Below are positions 48,146 to 57,262 of a stretch of 64,000 nt of DNA, in pieces. Source of the stretch: Candidatus Viadribacter manganicus (GTDB lineage Bacteria > Pseudomonadota > Alphaproteobacteria > Caulobacterales > Aquidulcibacteraceae); the NCBI RefSeq assembly GCF_001679665.1, contig NZ_CP013244.1, positions 3,593,001-3,657,000 of the forward strand, in the 5' to 3' direction. Made by a program: the position numbers and the translations under genes. How positions within the stretch are numbered: the stretch's first letter is position 1; each line of letters opens with the position of its first letter. The notes under the pieces are model-generated. The model worked only from the letters and a program-made list of their open reading frames with translations, made no database searches and was not told the DNA's origin.

Positions 48146-48757
48146 GTGCCAAAGCGTGATGTTGCGTACATGCAGGGCCAGCGCGATCAGATCGCCCAAG
48201 CCGCGCTTGAATGCCTGATCGAAAAAGGTGTGCCGGACACGTCGCTGCGCGATGTGTGCAAGCGCGCCGGCGTGAGCATTGGCGCGCTCTACGTGCACTT
48301 TCCCACTAAAGACGATCTTATCCTCGCGGCGTGCGCGCTCGACATCGATGACTACGAATTCGAGCCGGTGCCTGAAACATGGGCTGAGTTCGAAGCCGCT
48401 AGCATCAAGATGTTTAAGTACCTGCGTACGCCCCGGCAGATGCGGCGCATGCGCTTGGCGTTCCAGTTCGTCGCGGACTTGACTGTCGCCCACGAAAGTC
48501 CAAGCGGCGTTTCGGAGAACTATCAGGTTCGTTTGGCCTCGTTGCGTACAGTGCTGCAGCGCTTGCATGCCAACCGCGAGATCACACTGCCGCTTGGGCT
48601 TGAGGCGACTGCAGTGTCGTTGTTCAATTTTTTCATTGGCACCAATTACGTCTCGGTAGTCGACCGCAAGACGCAACCGTCGGCAGCGGTTCGCGGCATG
48701 CTAACAGCCATGGCGCTGATTGCGGGGCGCGACTCTTCCCGTAGGCAAGGCGAGTAG
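48146..48757 (+). CDS. TetR/AcrR-family regulator
   Basis: 203 residues from the GTG at 48146, which has AGGAGG 9 nt upstream; a TTG at 48125 is possible. The N-terminal helix-turn-helix is QIAQAALECLIEKGVPDTSL then CKRAGVSIGALYVHFPTKDD. The C-terminal ligand-binding domain is less conserved. It probably represses the divergent receptor operon and its own operon until a ligand is present. Followed 2 nt later by the M20 gene. Confidence 0.92.
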   Translation: MPKRDVAYMQGQRDQIAQAALECLIEKGVPDTSLRDVCKRAGVSIGALYVHFPTKDDLILAACALDIDDYEFEPVPETWAEFEAASIKMFKYLRTPRQMRRMRLAFQFVADLTVAHESPSGVSENYQVRLASLRTVLQRLHANREITLPLGLEATAVSLFNFFIGTNYVSVVDRKTQPSAAVRGMLTAMALIAGRDSSRRQGE

Positions 48758-48759
48758 CC

Positions 48760-49974
48760 ATGCTGGACTGGCGTCAATCTACAGCAGCGCTCCTCGACGA
48801 CATGATTGCATTGCGGCGGGCAATTCACGCCGACCCAGAGCTTGGTCTGCACACGCCCGCCACCACCGCAAAGGTGCGCGCTGCCCTCAAAGGACTGCCT
48901 CTGGATTTCACCGAAGGCGCTTCGACCACGGGCTTTGTGGCAACGCTGCGCGGTCCTGAGAACGGCAAGACGGTCTTGCTGCGGGCCGACATGGATGCGC
49001 TGCCACTTGACGAAGACACGGGACTGGAGTTCACGTCTCGCCGTGCGGGCGCGATGCACGCTTGCGGTCACGACACGCATGTAGCGATGCTCGTGGGGGC
49101 GGCGCGCGCGCTTTGCGCGCGCCGCGACGCGCTTGCCGGTTCGGTGCAATTCATGTTTCAGCCGGGCGAAGAAGGCTGGCACGGCGCACGTTTCATGCTT
49201 GATGATGGCGTCATTGATCCGTTGCCGGATGCAGCGTTTGCGTTGCATGTGACGCCCAACGTTCCTGCCGGGGTGTTCGCGGGGCGGGCTGGACCAATGC
49301 TCGCCGCTGCGGACCGCTTTGAGATCAGCATCGAAGGCCGGGGCGGACATGCCTCGCAACCGCATGACGCGATCGATCCCATACCCGTCGCAACCGAACT
49401 GGTGAGTGCCATTCACGCGATGGTAACACGTCGAGTGCCGGCATTTGATCCTGTCGTTGTCACGGTCGGGCGGATTGAGGCTGGCGTGACCAACAATGTG
49501 ATCCCCGAAACGGCCGTCATCGAAGGCACGATCCGAAGCTTTTCGGAAGCATCACGCACACTCGCGCACGAAGGCATAAGGCGTCTTGCCGAGCATATTC
49601 CGGCCGCGCACTTGTGCCAGGGGCGCGTTGATATCGAACTCGGGTTTCCGGTGACAGTGTGTGATAGCGGCATCGCTGCGTTAGCCAAAGCCACAGCATG
49701 CAGACTAGCAGGTGAAGCAGCTTGGATGGACATGCCTAGCCCGGCGATGGGCGCTGAAGACTTCGCCTACATTCTTCAGCGTGTGCCGGGCGCGATGGTG
49801 TTCCTGGGCGCCTCGCCAGAAGGCGGCGATTGGCGCTCCTGTTGTGCCTTGCATTCCAATCGCATGGTGCTTGACGAGCGTGTGATGACGCAGGGCGCGG
49901 CAATGTATTGCGCCTTCGCCGAAGAGTTTCTTTCCGAACTTCCGCGTCCGCTTGAAGGCGCGCCAGCAGAGTGA
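48760..49974 (+). CDS. M20-family amidohydrolase (hippurate hydrolase-like)
   Basis: 404 residues. RADMDALPLDEDTGLEFTSR and MHACGHDTHVAMLVGAA carry the M20D metal ligands; GEEGWHGARFMLDDG follows. The dimerisation insert and the C-terminal GAEDFAYILQRVPGAMVFLG complete the M20 fold. Such enzymes cleave amide bonds of N-acyl amino acids or small peptides. No signal peptide, so cytoplasmic. Part of the rightward operon behind the TetR gene. Confidence 0.93.
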   Translation: MLDWRQSTAALLDDMIALRRAIHADPELGLHTPATTAKVRAALKGLPLDFTEGASTTGFVATLRGPENGKTVLLRADMDALPLDEDTGLEFTSRRAGAMHACGHDTHVAMLVGAARALCARRDALAGSVQFMFQPGEEGWHGARFMLDDGVIDPLPDAAFALHVTPNVPAGVFAGRAGPMLAAADRFEISIEGRGGHASQPHDAIDPIPVATELVSAIHAMVTRRVPAFDPVVVTVGRIEAGVTNNVIPETAVIEGTIRSFSEASRTLAHEGIRRLAEHIPAAHLCQGRVDIELGFPVTVCDSGIAALAKATACRLAGEAAWMDMPSPAMGAEDFAYILQRVPGAMVFLGASPEGGDWRSCCALHSNRMVLDERVMTQGAAMYCAFAEEFLSELPRPLEGAPAE

Positions 49975-49983
49975 AGGCAGTAA

Positions 49984-50952
49984 ATGGCGCTTGCTATCAC
50001 ACCCCGCCCGTTCGCATCGATCCGTCACGATCAATTTGACGTCTATTCTGAGGGCCTGGGCGCTTACACGATTGATGTCTCGATACCTTCGAATATCTCG
50101 CCGCACGCGCGTTTGCCCGTGATCATTGTACTCGACGGCAATCTCATTTTCGATCTGGTGCAGACCATCGCCCATGGACGCTTTGCGCAGACCGCCGGAC
50201 CGGTGCCGCCCGCTATTGTTGTCGGCGTTGGCTATCCCGCCTCGGAGGGTTTCGCCAGCTACTACGCGCGTCGCAACTTCGACTTCCACGGTCCATGGGA
50301 CATGCGCGATGCGCTGGGGGTTCAGCTGCAACAATTGTTTGCAATGCTAAAGAGTGGCGAGAGCAAACCGCATTTGCAAATGGGTGCGGGCGGGTACACG
50401 CGGTTTCTTGGATTCCTGCGGGATGAATTGTTGCCAAGCCTTTGCGCGCACTATCCCATTGATCTTACGGCGCGGCACACTTTGATCGGCGACTCGTCGG
50501 GCGGTCACTTTGCGCTGCGGGCGCTGTTTGATCCGACGTCGCCGTTTTCGCGCTACATCGCTATCAGCCCTAGCCTCGGCACAGCACCTGGAGAAATCGA
50601 GGCGGCCGCAGCGGCGTACGCAGCAAAGCATGGCGACCTGGCGGTGGACGTTTTCGTCTGCGCCGGCGCGGTCGAAGTCGACGAGAGCGTGCCGATCGCG
50701 CTCTGCAGATTTGGAAGCGCTCCGATCTGGGCTGCGGAGCAATTTGCGATCCAGCAATGGCCGAGCGCGCGCTTCTCCTGGGAAATCATGAATAACGAGA
50801 ATCATACATCCATCGCGCCACGTGCGATCGCAGCAGGTTTACGCGCCGTGCACGGGCTTCGTCCCGGCGTCCACACAAGCGAGTTAGTTGCAGCAACGAT
50901 GGAGACGCAAGCGCGGCTCGTTGGACAATCTGACCCAAGCGCGCGGTCTTGA
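49984..50952 (+). CDS. Putative esterase (alpha/beta hydrolase, IroE/Fes-like)
   Basis: 322 residues. IIVLDGNLIFDLVQ and IVVGVGYP start the fold; the nucleophile elbow is LIGDSSGGHFALRA with Ser in GDSSGG. ISPSLG and the late NENHTS region fit the acid and His parts of the COG2819-type esterases, which include trilactone hydrolases of siderophores. No signal peptide. It sits in the operon with M20 and a second hydrolase, and overlaps neither. Confidence 0.82.
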   Translation: MALAITPRPFASIRHDQFDVYSEGLGAYTIDVSIPSNISPHARLPVIIVLDGNLIFDLVQTIAHGRFAQTAGPVPPAIVVGVGYPASEGFASYYARRNFDFHGPWDMRDALGVQLQQLFAMLKSGESKPHLQMGAGGYTRFLGFLRDELLPSLCAHYPIDLTARHTLIGDSSGGHFALRALFDPTSPFSRYIAISPSLGTAPGEIEAAAAAYAAKHGDLAVDVFVCAGAVEVDESVPIALCRFGSAPIWAAEQFAIQQWPSARFSWEIMNNENHTSIAPRAIAAGLRAVHGLRPGVHTSELVAATMETQARLVGQSDPSARS

Positions 50953-50965
50953 GGGAAGACAAAGC

Positions 50966-51808
50966 ATGTTCGTTGAACTGAGCGACGCGCGCATCTTCTT
51001 TGACACGATTGGCGCTGGACTTGGACTCGGCGATGGCCAGATGGACGTGCGTCCAACGCTGATTGCGCTGCACGGCGGACCAGGTTTCGATCATGCGGCG
51101 ATGCGTCCGTATTTCGATCGCTTCGCCGACACGCATCAAGTGCTTTATTTAGACCATCGGGGCAATGGTCGTTCGAGCGGCGATCCCGAAACATGGACGC
51201 TCAAACAATGGGGCGCCGATGTTAAGGCGGTTTGCGACTATCTGGGGATCGTCAAACCGGTGGTGATGGGTGTGTCCTTCGGCGGCATGGTGGCGATGTC
51301 CTATGCGGCGCAGTTTCCTGATCATCCAAGCAAGCTCATCCTGTCATCGACGGCGGCCCGCACCCGTCTCGATATCACATACAAGATGATGGAGACGCTC
51401 GGCGGAAAACGCGCGCGCGAAATTGCGCAGGCCGTTTTCGATGACGGCGATGAAACGGCGATGGTAGAATATCGTACCGTTTGTCTGCCGCTCTACAATC
51501 CCAAGCCGGATCCAGAACCCGGCGTGCGTGCGCGCGCGATCGTGCGCATCGACGTGGCGCGTCACTTCATAATGGGTGAACAGAGGACGATGGACCTTCG
51601 CTCTGGGCTTGCGCGCGTCCAATGTCCCACGCTCATCACGGCCGGTCGGCTCGATCCCATTACGCCGGTGGAATGCGCCGAAGAGATCGCGGCAAGTTTG
51701 CGTCGGTCTTTGGGTCAGCTGCACGTGTTCAAAGACGCGGGCCACGGCGTGCACCGCGATGAACCCGAGAAGGCGGAGCACCTGATGCGCAATTTCTTGG
51801 CTGGCTGA
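50966..51808 (+). CDS. Alpha/beta hydrolase (prolyl iminopeptidase-like)
   Basis: 280 residues from the ATG at 50966. HGGPGFDHA is the oxyanion motif of the proline-iminopeptidase group, LDHRGNGRSS the following strand-turn, GVSFGGMVAM holds the nucleophile Ser, and DAGHGVHRDEPE the catalytic His. The acid is probably in TAGRLDPITP. It may hydrolyse an amide or ester from the compound handled by this locus. Last gene of the rightward operon; the first cassette-like repeat follows 68 nt later. Confidence 0.88.
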   Translation: MFVELSDARIFFDTIGAGLGLGDGQMDVRPTLIALHGGPGFDHAAMRPYFDRFADTHQVLYLDHRGNGRSSGDPETWTLKQWGADVKAVCDYLGIVKPVVMGVSFGGMVAMSYAAQFPDHPSKLILSSTAARTRLDITYKMMETLGGKRAREIAQAVFDDGDETAMVEYRTVCLPLYNPKPDPEPGVRARAIVRIDVARHFIMGEQRTMDLRSGLARVQCPTLITAGRLDPITPVECAEEIAASLRRSLGQLHVFKDAGHGVHRDEPEKAEHLMRNFLAG

Positions 51809-51876
51809 TCGTCAGCTGGCGCCATGGCTCCCAGCACTGGTGGCTTCATCACTGGATGAAGATCGCACAATGGTCG

Positions 51877-51955
51877 AATGTCCATTCTCGGCGAGACCGA
51901 GCCGCATTGACGGGCATCGGGTGAGAGGCTGAATTGGAGCGTGCCGGTCGTTTAG
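51877..51955 (+). repeat. Array repeat R1
   Basis: Begins AATGTCCATTCTCGGCGAGA, contains GGCTGAATTGGAGCG, ends GCCGGTCG. It matches R2 and R11 most closely (TTGACGGGCA core). It lies between the hydrolase and the ankyrin gene. Confidence 0.7.
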
Positions 51956-52008
51956 CGATACATGCTCGGCTGGCCGCGGTGTGCAGTAAATGAAGGCTTT
52001 GCTGGTGA

Positions 52009-53073
52009 ATGAGGGGGCGGGGTGGCCAAAGCAAAAAGCAAGCGCTGCCGAAGGATTTCGAAGCACAACTCGAAAAGGGCGACATGCCTGCTCTGAGGGC
52101 TGCGTTCGACAGCTGTGATATCAATGCGCGTGGCGGTGTGTTTAAGCAGACGGCGTTGGCGTTTGCGCAATGTCCTGACGACTTGGCCCGCTGGCTGGTT
52201 CAGCAGGGCGCTGACTTGGCTGCGGGAGACAACTACGGAGACACGCCACTACACTCGCGCTCCCGACACTGGAGAGGACGCATTGAGGTTCTGCTGGAGC
52301 TGGGTGCGGACCCGAATCTGGGTGAAAACTTGAGAGGGACGCCGCTTCACGCGGCGGCCGAGTCCTGCAACGTCGCCAACGCGCGTTTGCTGCTGCAGTA
52401 CGGCGCGCGCGTGGACGCACTCAACCGTGATGGCCAAACGCCGCTTGAATGTGCGCTCCAGCGTTGCAGCAATGCGCAAATCCAAAACATGGCTGCCTTT
52501 GCTGAGCTGCTTATCGCCGCCGGTGCGCGCCGGACTACGGCCATGAAATCGGATGTCACTCGAATTGGAGCAGAGTTCGAATTTCACCGAGGTGGCTTTA
52601 ATCCGTCTTCAGTTCAGTCGACGAGCGACGCGCTAGAGAAATTGTACGCGATCTTCGACGTGCCGGCCGTTGCTCGTCGGGTCGTCCACGACGGCTTGTC
52701 ACCCATCGTATTGCGCAGTGAGCATTGGGAAGATCGTCACCAAGAACTCTGGGAATTGCTCGTTCCATCCAGCGGGCATGCAGACACCGCGCAAGGCGAA
52801 GTTGTTCGCATCGCTGGGCGTATACATGATGAGCTTTATCGCAACGGCGGGATCAACTGGGATCGAGACTATAAGCTGATGGCCGACGCGTTCTTGGAGC
52901 ACGTGGCTTCAGGGATATCCCTCGCGAAGCCTCTGCTTGACGAAACACAAGCACTGGTCACCGCTCTGAAACGCCGAGACGGTGATACCCGCCGCTTATG
53001 TGAACTCGGCGTGATGTGGGTCGCGCTGAACCCCAGCCCTATGAAGCTTAAGCCGCCGGGGTATCGAAGATAA
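52009..53073 (+). CDS. Ankyrin-repeat protein
   Basis: 354 residues. At least four ankyrin-type repeats (LARWLVQQGADLAAGDNYGD, then TPLHSRSRHWRGRIEVLLEL, TPLHAAAESCNVANARLLLQ and TPLECALQRCSNAQ) fill residues about 20-180. The C-terminal half (about 190-350) is mixed helical and not recognised. A GTG 13 bp downstream in another frame begins VAKAKSK and has a better GGGGGCGGG site, so the N-terminus may carry a one-base frameshift. It is the first unit of the repeat-flanked array. Confidence 0.8.
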   Translation: MRGRGGQSKKQALPKDFEAQLEKGDMPALRAAFDSCDINARGGVFKQTALAFAQCPDDLARWLVQQGADLAAGDNYGDTPLHSRSRHWRGRIEVLLELGADPNLGENLRGTPLHAAAESCNVANARLLLQYGARVDALNRDGQTPLECALQRCSNAQIQNMAAFAELLIAAGARRTTAMKSDVTRIGAEFEFHRGGFNPSSVQSTSDALEKLYAIFDVPAVARRVVHDGLSPIVLRSEHWEDRHQELWELLVPSSGHADTAQGEVVRIAGRIHDELYRNGGINWDRDYKLMADAFLEHVASGISLAKPLLDETQALVTALKRRDGDTRRLCELGVMWVALNPSPMKLKPPGYRR

Positions 53074-53078
53074 CACAA

Positions 53079-53163
53079 TCCAGCGTCGCTTTTCGGCGAG
53101 AGCACGCCGAATTGACGGGCAGGGCGCGAGCGGCTTGTTTGGAGCGCGTCAGCCGTTCTGAAA
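53079..53163 (+). repeat. Array repeat R2
   Basis: TCGGCGAGAGCACGCCG, ATTGACGGGCAGGGCG, then GGCTTGTTTGGAGCG. Near R11 in sequence. The stretch 53164-53373 after it shows no gene. Confidence 0.7.
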
Positions 53164-53373
53164 TATTCGCTGTTGGCGCGGGTCTGGCCCGGAAACAGGC
53201 ATTCTGAAATTGGGCTATAGTTCTGGATGGCAGGAGGCCTACTAAGGTACGTGTTGCGCTCACCAATTGAGACCGCCGAGAGAGTAGGCCGGTCGCGGCC
53301 GCGACGCCGCTGGCCAATTGCGGACGGATTGGCGAGCGGCGGCGATGCTACTAAACTTCGACCTTGGTGAGAG

Positions 53374-53913
53374 TTGAAGACCAGAAATTCCACGATTGGC
53401 GCGTTGGCATTGCTTGTGGCGCTCGGCGTAACCGTCGATGCGCACGCGGACGTCATATGGCCTGCACTGGTGACAGCACCACGGCTACTCAGCGTGCCGG
53501 TGCTGATGCTTGGGCTTGTTGTCGAGGCCGCCGCGCTAAAAGCATACTTCCAGCATTCATGGTCCCAAGCAGGAACGCGCGCGCTCATCGTCAATGCATT
53601 GTCCGCACTCCTGGGCACGGTGTTGATCCCGCTCTCCGGTCTGGTGTGGGAGTTTGGTCCAGGGCAACTCGTAAATCGCGCGTTCGACGTTGGAACGTTC
53701 AATCCGGTGAGCTGGGCGGCCACGCTGATTTTCGCCGCAACCATTTCCACGCTCATTGAGGGAGCCACCCTGCAGCGGTTCTTCGCAGTGAAATTCGACA
53801 CACGGCGTTGGCTAATTTGGCTGGCGGCGAACTTTGTTAGCACTGCGGTGGCCGTTGCGAGTGTCTTTCTAAGCTCCGAATTCGACGCGAACTACCGCCC
53901 GTGGCTATTTTGA
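53374..53913 (+). CDS. Exported membrane protein, array unit 2
   Basis: 179 residues starting at a TTG after GGTGAGAG. A signal-like first helix (STIGALALLVALGVTVDAHA) and three to four further hydrophobic helices, ending with LAANFVSTAVAVASVFLSSE. No family recognised. It ends 2 nt before repeat R3 begins, as other units do. Confidence 0.65.
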   Translation: MKTRNSTIGALALLVALGVTVDAHADVIWPALVTAPRLLSVPVLMLGLVVEAAALKAYFQHSWSQAGTRALIVNALSALLGTVLIPLSGLVWEFGPGQLVNRAFDVGTFNPVSWAATLIFAATISTLIEGATLQRFFAVKFDTRRWLIWLAANFVSTAVAVASVFLSSEFDANYRPWLF

Positions 53914-53915
53914 CG

Positions 53916-54000
53916 AATGGCTGCTTCCGGCGAATTTTCCCCGGTGGGATCGGCGGGTCCGGATCGGCAGGTCTTGAGCGATCCAGCCAATCGTAAGAAA
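53916..54000 (+). repeat. Array repeat R3
   Basis: AATGGCTGCTTCCGGCGAAT then GGCAGGTCTTGAGCG and GATCCAGCCAATCGTAAG. The end resembles R5. Confidence 0.65.
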
Positions 54001-54032
54001 AGTGACCAGCCGATTTGGCGGGAGTACGACGC

Positions 54033-54470
54033 ATGGCCGCTTCGGCAATTGATATCAAACCGCGAAGCTGGATGCTGGCGTTATGCTTCGTCGCAATGGC
54101 GGCCGGCGTTGCGTTGATGTTTGTCTTGCCCAATCCGTTTGGCGGGTTGGGCCTGTACGAGCGACCATCGAAAACCCTGTTTTTGTTTTGGGTGCTGGCG
54201 ATCGTGTTGACGCTCGCAGCGGTTTATCGCGTGATTGTGTGGTCGTCCTTCCACATTGTGGATGATGTCTTGGAACGCCGGTTTTGGTCAGGAGTGCACA
54301 GATTTGAACGTGCCGACCTCACGTCGGCACGTATCGAGCGTGCGAAGGGCAGGCCGCGAGTGCTGGTGATGCGCTTCAAGCCGAAGCGAGAGGTGCGCGT
54401 TGCAAGTTGGTTTTTTAGCAGCGCCAACTTTGCGGCGCTGTCTGCGTTCGCCGGAAAGGAAGGGCGCTAA
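54033..54470 (+). CDS. Membrane protein with PH-like C-terminal part, array unit 3
   Basis: 145 residues from the ATG at 54033 (GGGAG upstream). Two membrane helices (SWMLALCFVAMAAGVALMFV and LFLFWVLAIVLTLAAVYRVI) precede a beta-rich segment (IVDDVLERRFWSGVHRFERA, then RPRVLVMRFKPKREV) that resembles a small PH-type domain. No family certain. Confidence 0.6.
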   Translation: MAASAIDIKPRSWMLALCFVAMAAGVALMFVLPNPFGGLGLYERPSKTLFLFWVLAIVLTLAAVYRVIVWSSFHIVDDVLERRFWSGVHRFERADLTSARIERAKGRPRVLVMRFKPKREVRVASWFFSSANFAALSAFAGKEGR

Positions 54471-54572
54471 CGCGCGTGAATGCATTGATGCCTACAATGC
54501 GGGGATTGCGGGCGCGACGATCGGTCTGAATCGCCGGAAGCGCATTCGCCTAAAGTCAGCTTCCATCTTCCA

Positions 54573-54658
54573 GCGACCACTTTCGGCGACAACGCGCCAT
54601 AGCGCGTCGATCGTGATCTACGGCAGGAATTGAGCGCAGCAGCCGTTCAATTTATTTG
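54573..54658 (+). repeat. Array repeat R4
   Basis: TTTCGGCGACAACGCG, then TGATCTACGGCAGGAATTGA and GCGCAGCAGCCG. Closely related to R10. Confidence 0.75.
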
Positions 54659-54724
54659 ATCGGCGGGTTGGCCGTAGCCCAATTGCGGACTTCGGAATTC
54701 GCTAGTTCCTTGTATGTTGGGCGC

Positions 54725-54940
54725 ATGAGCTACCTGAGGCGCATAGGCCGAGGATTCGCGGTTTGGTTGGCCTTCATCCCAGTGATGGTTGTGACGGGTT
54801 TCGTGGCCGAGGCGATACATTTCCCGTGGCTAATTTGGGCTGTTCCAGTTGCGTATTTGATCGTCGCGGTTCGAGTGAGTCGCGAAACCCGACTCCTCGA
54901 AGAGGTCGAACGGCGGAGCAGGAAGTCAGATCACCAGTAA
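54725..54940 (+). CDS. 71-residue membrane protein, array unit 4
   Basis: Starts MSYLRRIGRGFAVWLAFIPV at the ATG at 54725. Two hydrophobic helices (residues about 10-30 and 33-53) and a charged C-terminal tail (RLLEEVERRSRKSDH). Its TAA stop overlaps the beginning of repeat R5. No family recognised. Confidence 0.6.
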   Translation: MSYLRRIGRGFAVWLAFIPVMVVTGFVAEAIHFPWLIWAVPVAYLIVAVRVSRETRLLEEVERRSRKSDHQ

Positions 54941-55025
54941 TGTCCGCACTCGGCGAGATTGAGCCGAAGCGTCCGCAGCATTACCGGCGACACGATTGTA
55001 TCGACCCAGCCCTTCGTAAGAAATG
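54939..55025 (+). repeat. Array repeat R5
   Basis: AATGTCCGCACTCGGCGAGA then a more diverged interior and CCCTTCGTAAGAAATGG. It ends about 40 nt before the leftward ACP-fusion gene stop. Confidence 0.6.
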
Positions 55026-55064
55026 GCGAGCCGGGTATCGCTGGCCCATTGCAGCCGAAGCCGT

Positions 55065-55787
55065 TCAGGCGCGCGCTCGTGCCTTTTCATACTGTGATTG
55101 GAGGATGACAGTGGTCCGCTCGATCTTTTCAGCGGGGAGATTCTCGGAGAAGGCACCGGCGACTTCCACGAGTGCGTCCCAAATCGCCTTTGTATCGGAG
55201 CGACCTCCAAGGCTGACCAATACGCCATAGTTCTGACTCGCTGTCCGTTGGGCAAGATCGCCAACAGTCGCTATCGGTCCGAACGCGAGCGGGTCGAGCC
55301 GGGTAAGGACGAAGCCCGCAGCGGTTAATCCCACAACGAGAGCGAGAACCAGCCAGCCGGTGATCTTCGCAATCAACAAAATTGGCACGCCAAAGATCGC
55401 AGCCGCGATCAGCAACCCACCGAATCCGCTGATATTCGTTTGTGAGAGCGGCGGGAGGCGAAGTTCACAGTGGCGTTGTGCTTGCGCCCACAGCAATTTG
55501 GGCGATCTACCCCAAATAGCGCTCAGAGATGTATCCGGGCGAATATCGACTTCCCCGAGAACCATCTTCAAGGCACGGCGAACTCGATAGAACGCCATTG
55601 AAGTCCTGCACTTCTCTCCGCCGGTGTCTTCCAATTTGGACGCCACGATGTCGTGTAAATCTCCCATCGTGCTGGCGGTGGCGGCGTCTTGATCCGGAAT
55701 CTTGATATTGAAGGCGCGCTCAATCGCTATCAGGAGTTCGACGGAATCCAGGTCATCGTCGAGGCCGAGAGTGTTGGGCGCAACCAT
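55065..55787 (-). CDS. Acyl carrier protein-like domain fused to a membrane domain
   Basis: 240 residues. Residues 7-50 (LGLDDDLDSVELLIAIERAF, then NIKIPDQD) look like a phosphopantetheine-binding carrier domain with attachment Ser15 in DSVEL. The helix before it is short, and an in-frame TAG lies just upstream, so no longer start exists. Residues about 125-165 form a hydrophobic hairpin (GGLLIAAAIFGVPILLIAKI and GWLVLALVVGLTAAGFVL). A soluble tail follows (GDLAQRTASQNYGVLV). A carrier domain tethered to the membrane is unusual. Unit 5 of the array, opposite orientation. Confidence 0.65.
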   Translation of the reverse strand: MVAPNTLGLDDDLDSVELLIAIERAFNIKIPDQDAATASTMGDLHDIVASKLEDTGGEKCRTSMAFYRVRRALKMVLGEVDIRPDTSLSAIWGRSPKLLWAQAQRHCELRLPPLSQTNISGFGGLLIAAAIFGVPILLIAKITGWLVLALVVGLTAAGFVLTRLDPLAFGPIATVGDLAQRTASQNYGVLVSLGGRSDTKAIWDALVEVAGAFSENLPAEKIERTTVILQSQYEKARARA

Positions 55788-55841
55788 GCTGATACTCTAC
55801 CCTGCATTGGTACAGTGTCGAGCAGACCGGCTGACTCGCGA

Positions 55842-55925
55842 AGGGCAAGTTCCGGCGATAGCAGGCCTTAGCGCGTGCAACATTACCGGTGGCAGGAATT
55901 GAGCGACCTAGCCGGTCGCGATTTT
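55842..55925 (+). repeat. Array repeat R6
   Basis: AGTTCCGGCGATA, GGTGGCAGGAATTGAGCG, then GCCGGTCGCG. The gap 55926-56130 shows no gene. Confidence 0.75.
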
Positions 55926-56130
55926 GTACGCGACAGCGGGCGGTGGCCAGGCGCTGCCGCTCCGTGCGCCTCGACTGCGGCCTGGTCTAGGGCGCACGTT
56001 GCGGTCTGTCGCACCGCGCGACTGCGCCATCGATTGCGTGTAGGCCCTGATTGAGAGTGCCGCCTACATCCACTCCGTCCGAGGACGTTTCCTTGCGAAC
56101 CGCGCTCAGGCGCTTGCGGGAGGCTGAAGA

Positions 56131-57162
56131 ATGCGCGTGATTGTTGCTCTATTGTTTGTCGCAGCCTGCGCCACGCCTCTGCATCCCGATCAGCGCGATG
56201 AGCGCAGCTCGTCGGCGATGCAATCGCTCATAAGCCAAGGGTTCACGGGCTCGGTTTTGGTAGCTTGCGGCGACGATATTTTGTTCGCCGGTGACTACGG
56301 TCTGTCCGACTCGCACGGTCGCGAACCCAGCTACTGGCTCGCTTCAATCAGCAAGCAATTCACCGCGACCGCAGTGCTAAAGCTTGTGGAGGCGGGTCGC
56401 ATGACCCTGAACGATCCGGTGTCGCGCTATTTTCCCGATGCACCGCCTGACAAGGCCCCCATCACAATCCAACAGTTGCTGACGCATCAGTCAGGGCTGA
56501 CGCAGGTGTACACTGCGGACGGCATCGTCGATCGCAACGAAGCAGTGCGCGCGATCCTGGGGACGCAACTCGCTTCTTCCCCGGGGGCGACATTTCGCTA
56601 TTCTAATGACAATTACACGCTGCTCGCCGCGATCGTTGAAATCGTTTCCGGTGAACGTTTCGAGGATTTCGTGCGCGCAAACGTGTTCTTGCCAGCGGGC
56701 ATGCGGAACGCGGGATTTTGGCCTGACGTGGGAGAGAGTTTTTCGCCTCCGGTGCTGAGCATGCCGGTGGGCGCTATGGCGGAGCCCAATTGGGGGTTTC
56801 GCGGTGGCACAGGGATGCGTGCTTCCGTGCGTGATCTTCATCGATGGACGCGCGCACTGGATGAAGGACGCGTGCTGCGCCGCGAGAGCGTGGCGCTCTT
56901 ATATGGCCCACACCTCACCGCGTCTGATGGCGATGGCGTGGGCTTTGGGTGGTTTTCGTCGAACTCGGCGGATGGGCGTTTGCTTTGGACACGTGGCAGC
57001 GAAGACTACGGCCCTAACGTCATATTGTATCGACGCACCGGGACACCGCTGACGATCATCGCGGCCACCAACGCTGGCCCGGCGGAGGCAGACGGGCCAG
57101 GCTGGTCGCGCCGAGCGCGCGACGCGCTCATGCCAATCTTCGACGCCGCAGCGTGCAATTGA
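56131..57162 (+). CDS. Serine hydrolase, beta-lactamase class C-like lipoprotein
   Basis: 343 residues. N-terminal lipobox (IVALLFVAAC, Cys13). SISK (72-75) is the SxxK motif in SYWLASISKQFTATA, YSN lies in FRYSNDNYTLLAAI, and a late region (GSEDYGPNVI) replaces the third motif. This is the beta-lactamase/penicillin-binding protein class C fold, probably a D-aminopeptidase or esterase rather than a resistance enzyme. Array unit 6. Confidence 0.88.
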   Translation: MRVIVALLFVAACATPLHPDQRDERSSSAMQSLISQGFTGSVLVACGDDILFAGDYGLSDSHGREPSYWLASISKQFTATAVLKLVEAGRMTLNDPVSRYFPDAPPDKAPITIQQLLTHQSGLTQVYTADGIVDRNEAVRAILGTQLASSPGATFRYSNDNYTLLAAIVEIVSGERFEDFVRANVFLPAGMRNAGFWPDVGESFSPPVLSMPVGAMAEPNWGFRGGTGMRASVRDLHRWTRALDEGRVLRRESVALLYGPHLTASDGDGVGFGWFSSNSADGRLLWTRGSEDYGPNVILYRRTGTPLTIIAATNAGPAEADGPGWSRRARDALMPIFDAAACN

Positions 57163-57177
57163 CGTAGCGCACCTAAC

Positions 57178-57262
57178 CAACGGCAACTTCCGGCGAAACC
57201 GAGCCGTTGCTAGGCGCGCCAAGCGACTGACTGCAATCGAGAGAGTACGCCACTCGCGAAAA
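57178..57262 (+). repeat. Array repeat R7
   Basis: CTTCCGGCGAAACCGAGCCG then a diverged interior and ACTCGCGAAAATCGGC. Weakest member with R5. A 9-bp GC hairpin (GGGCCCGGC / GCCGGGCCC at 57320-57341) without a T-run follows. Confidence 0.5.
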
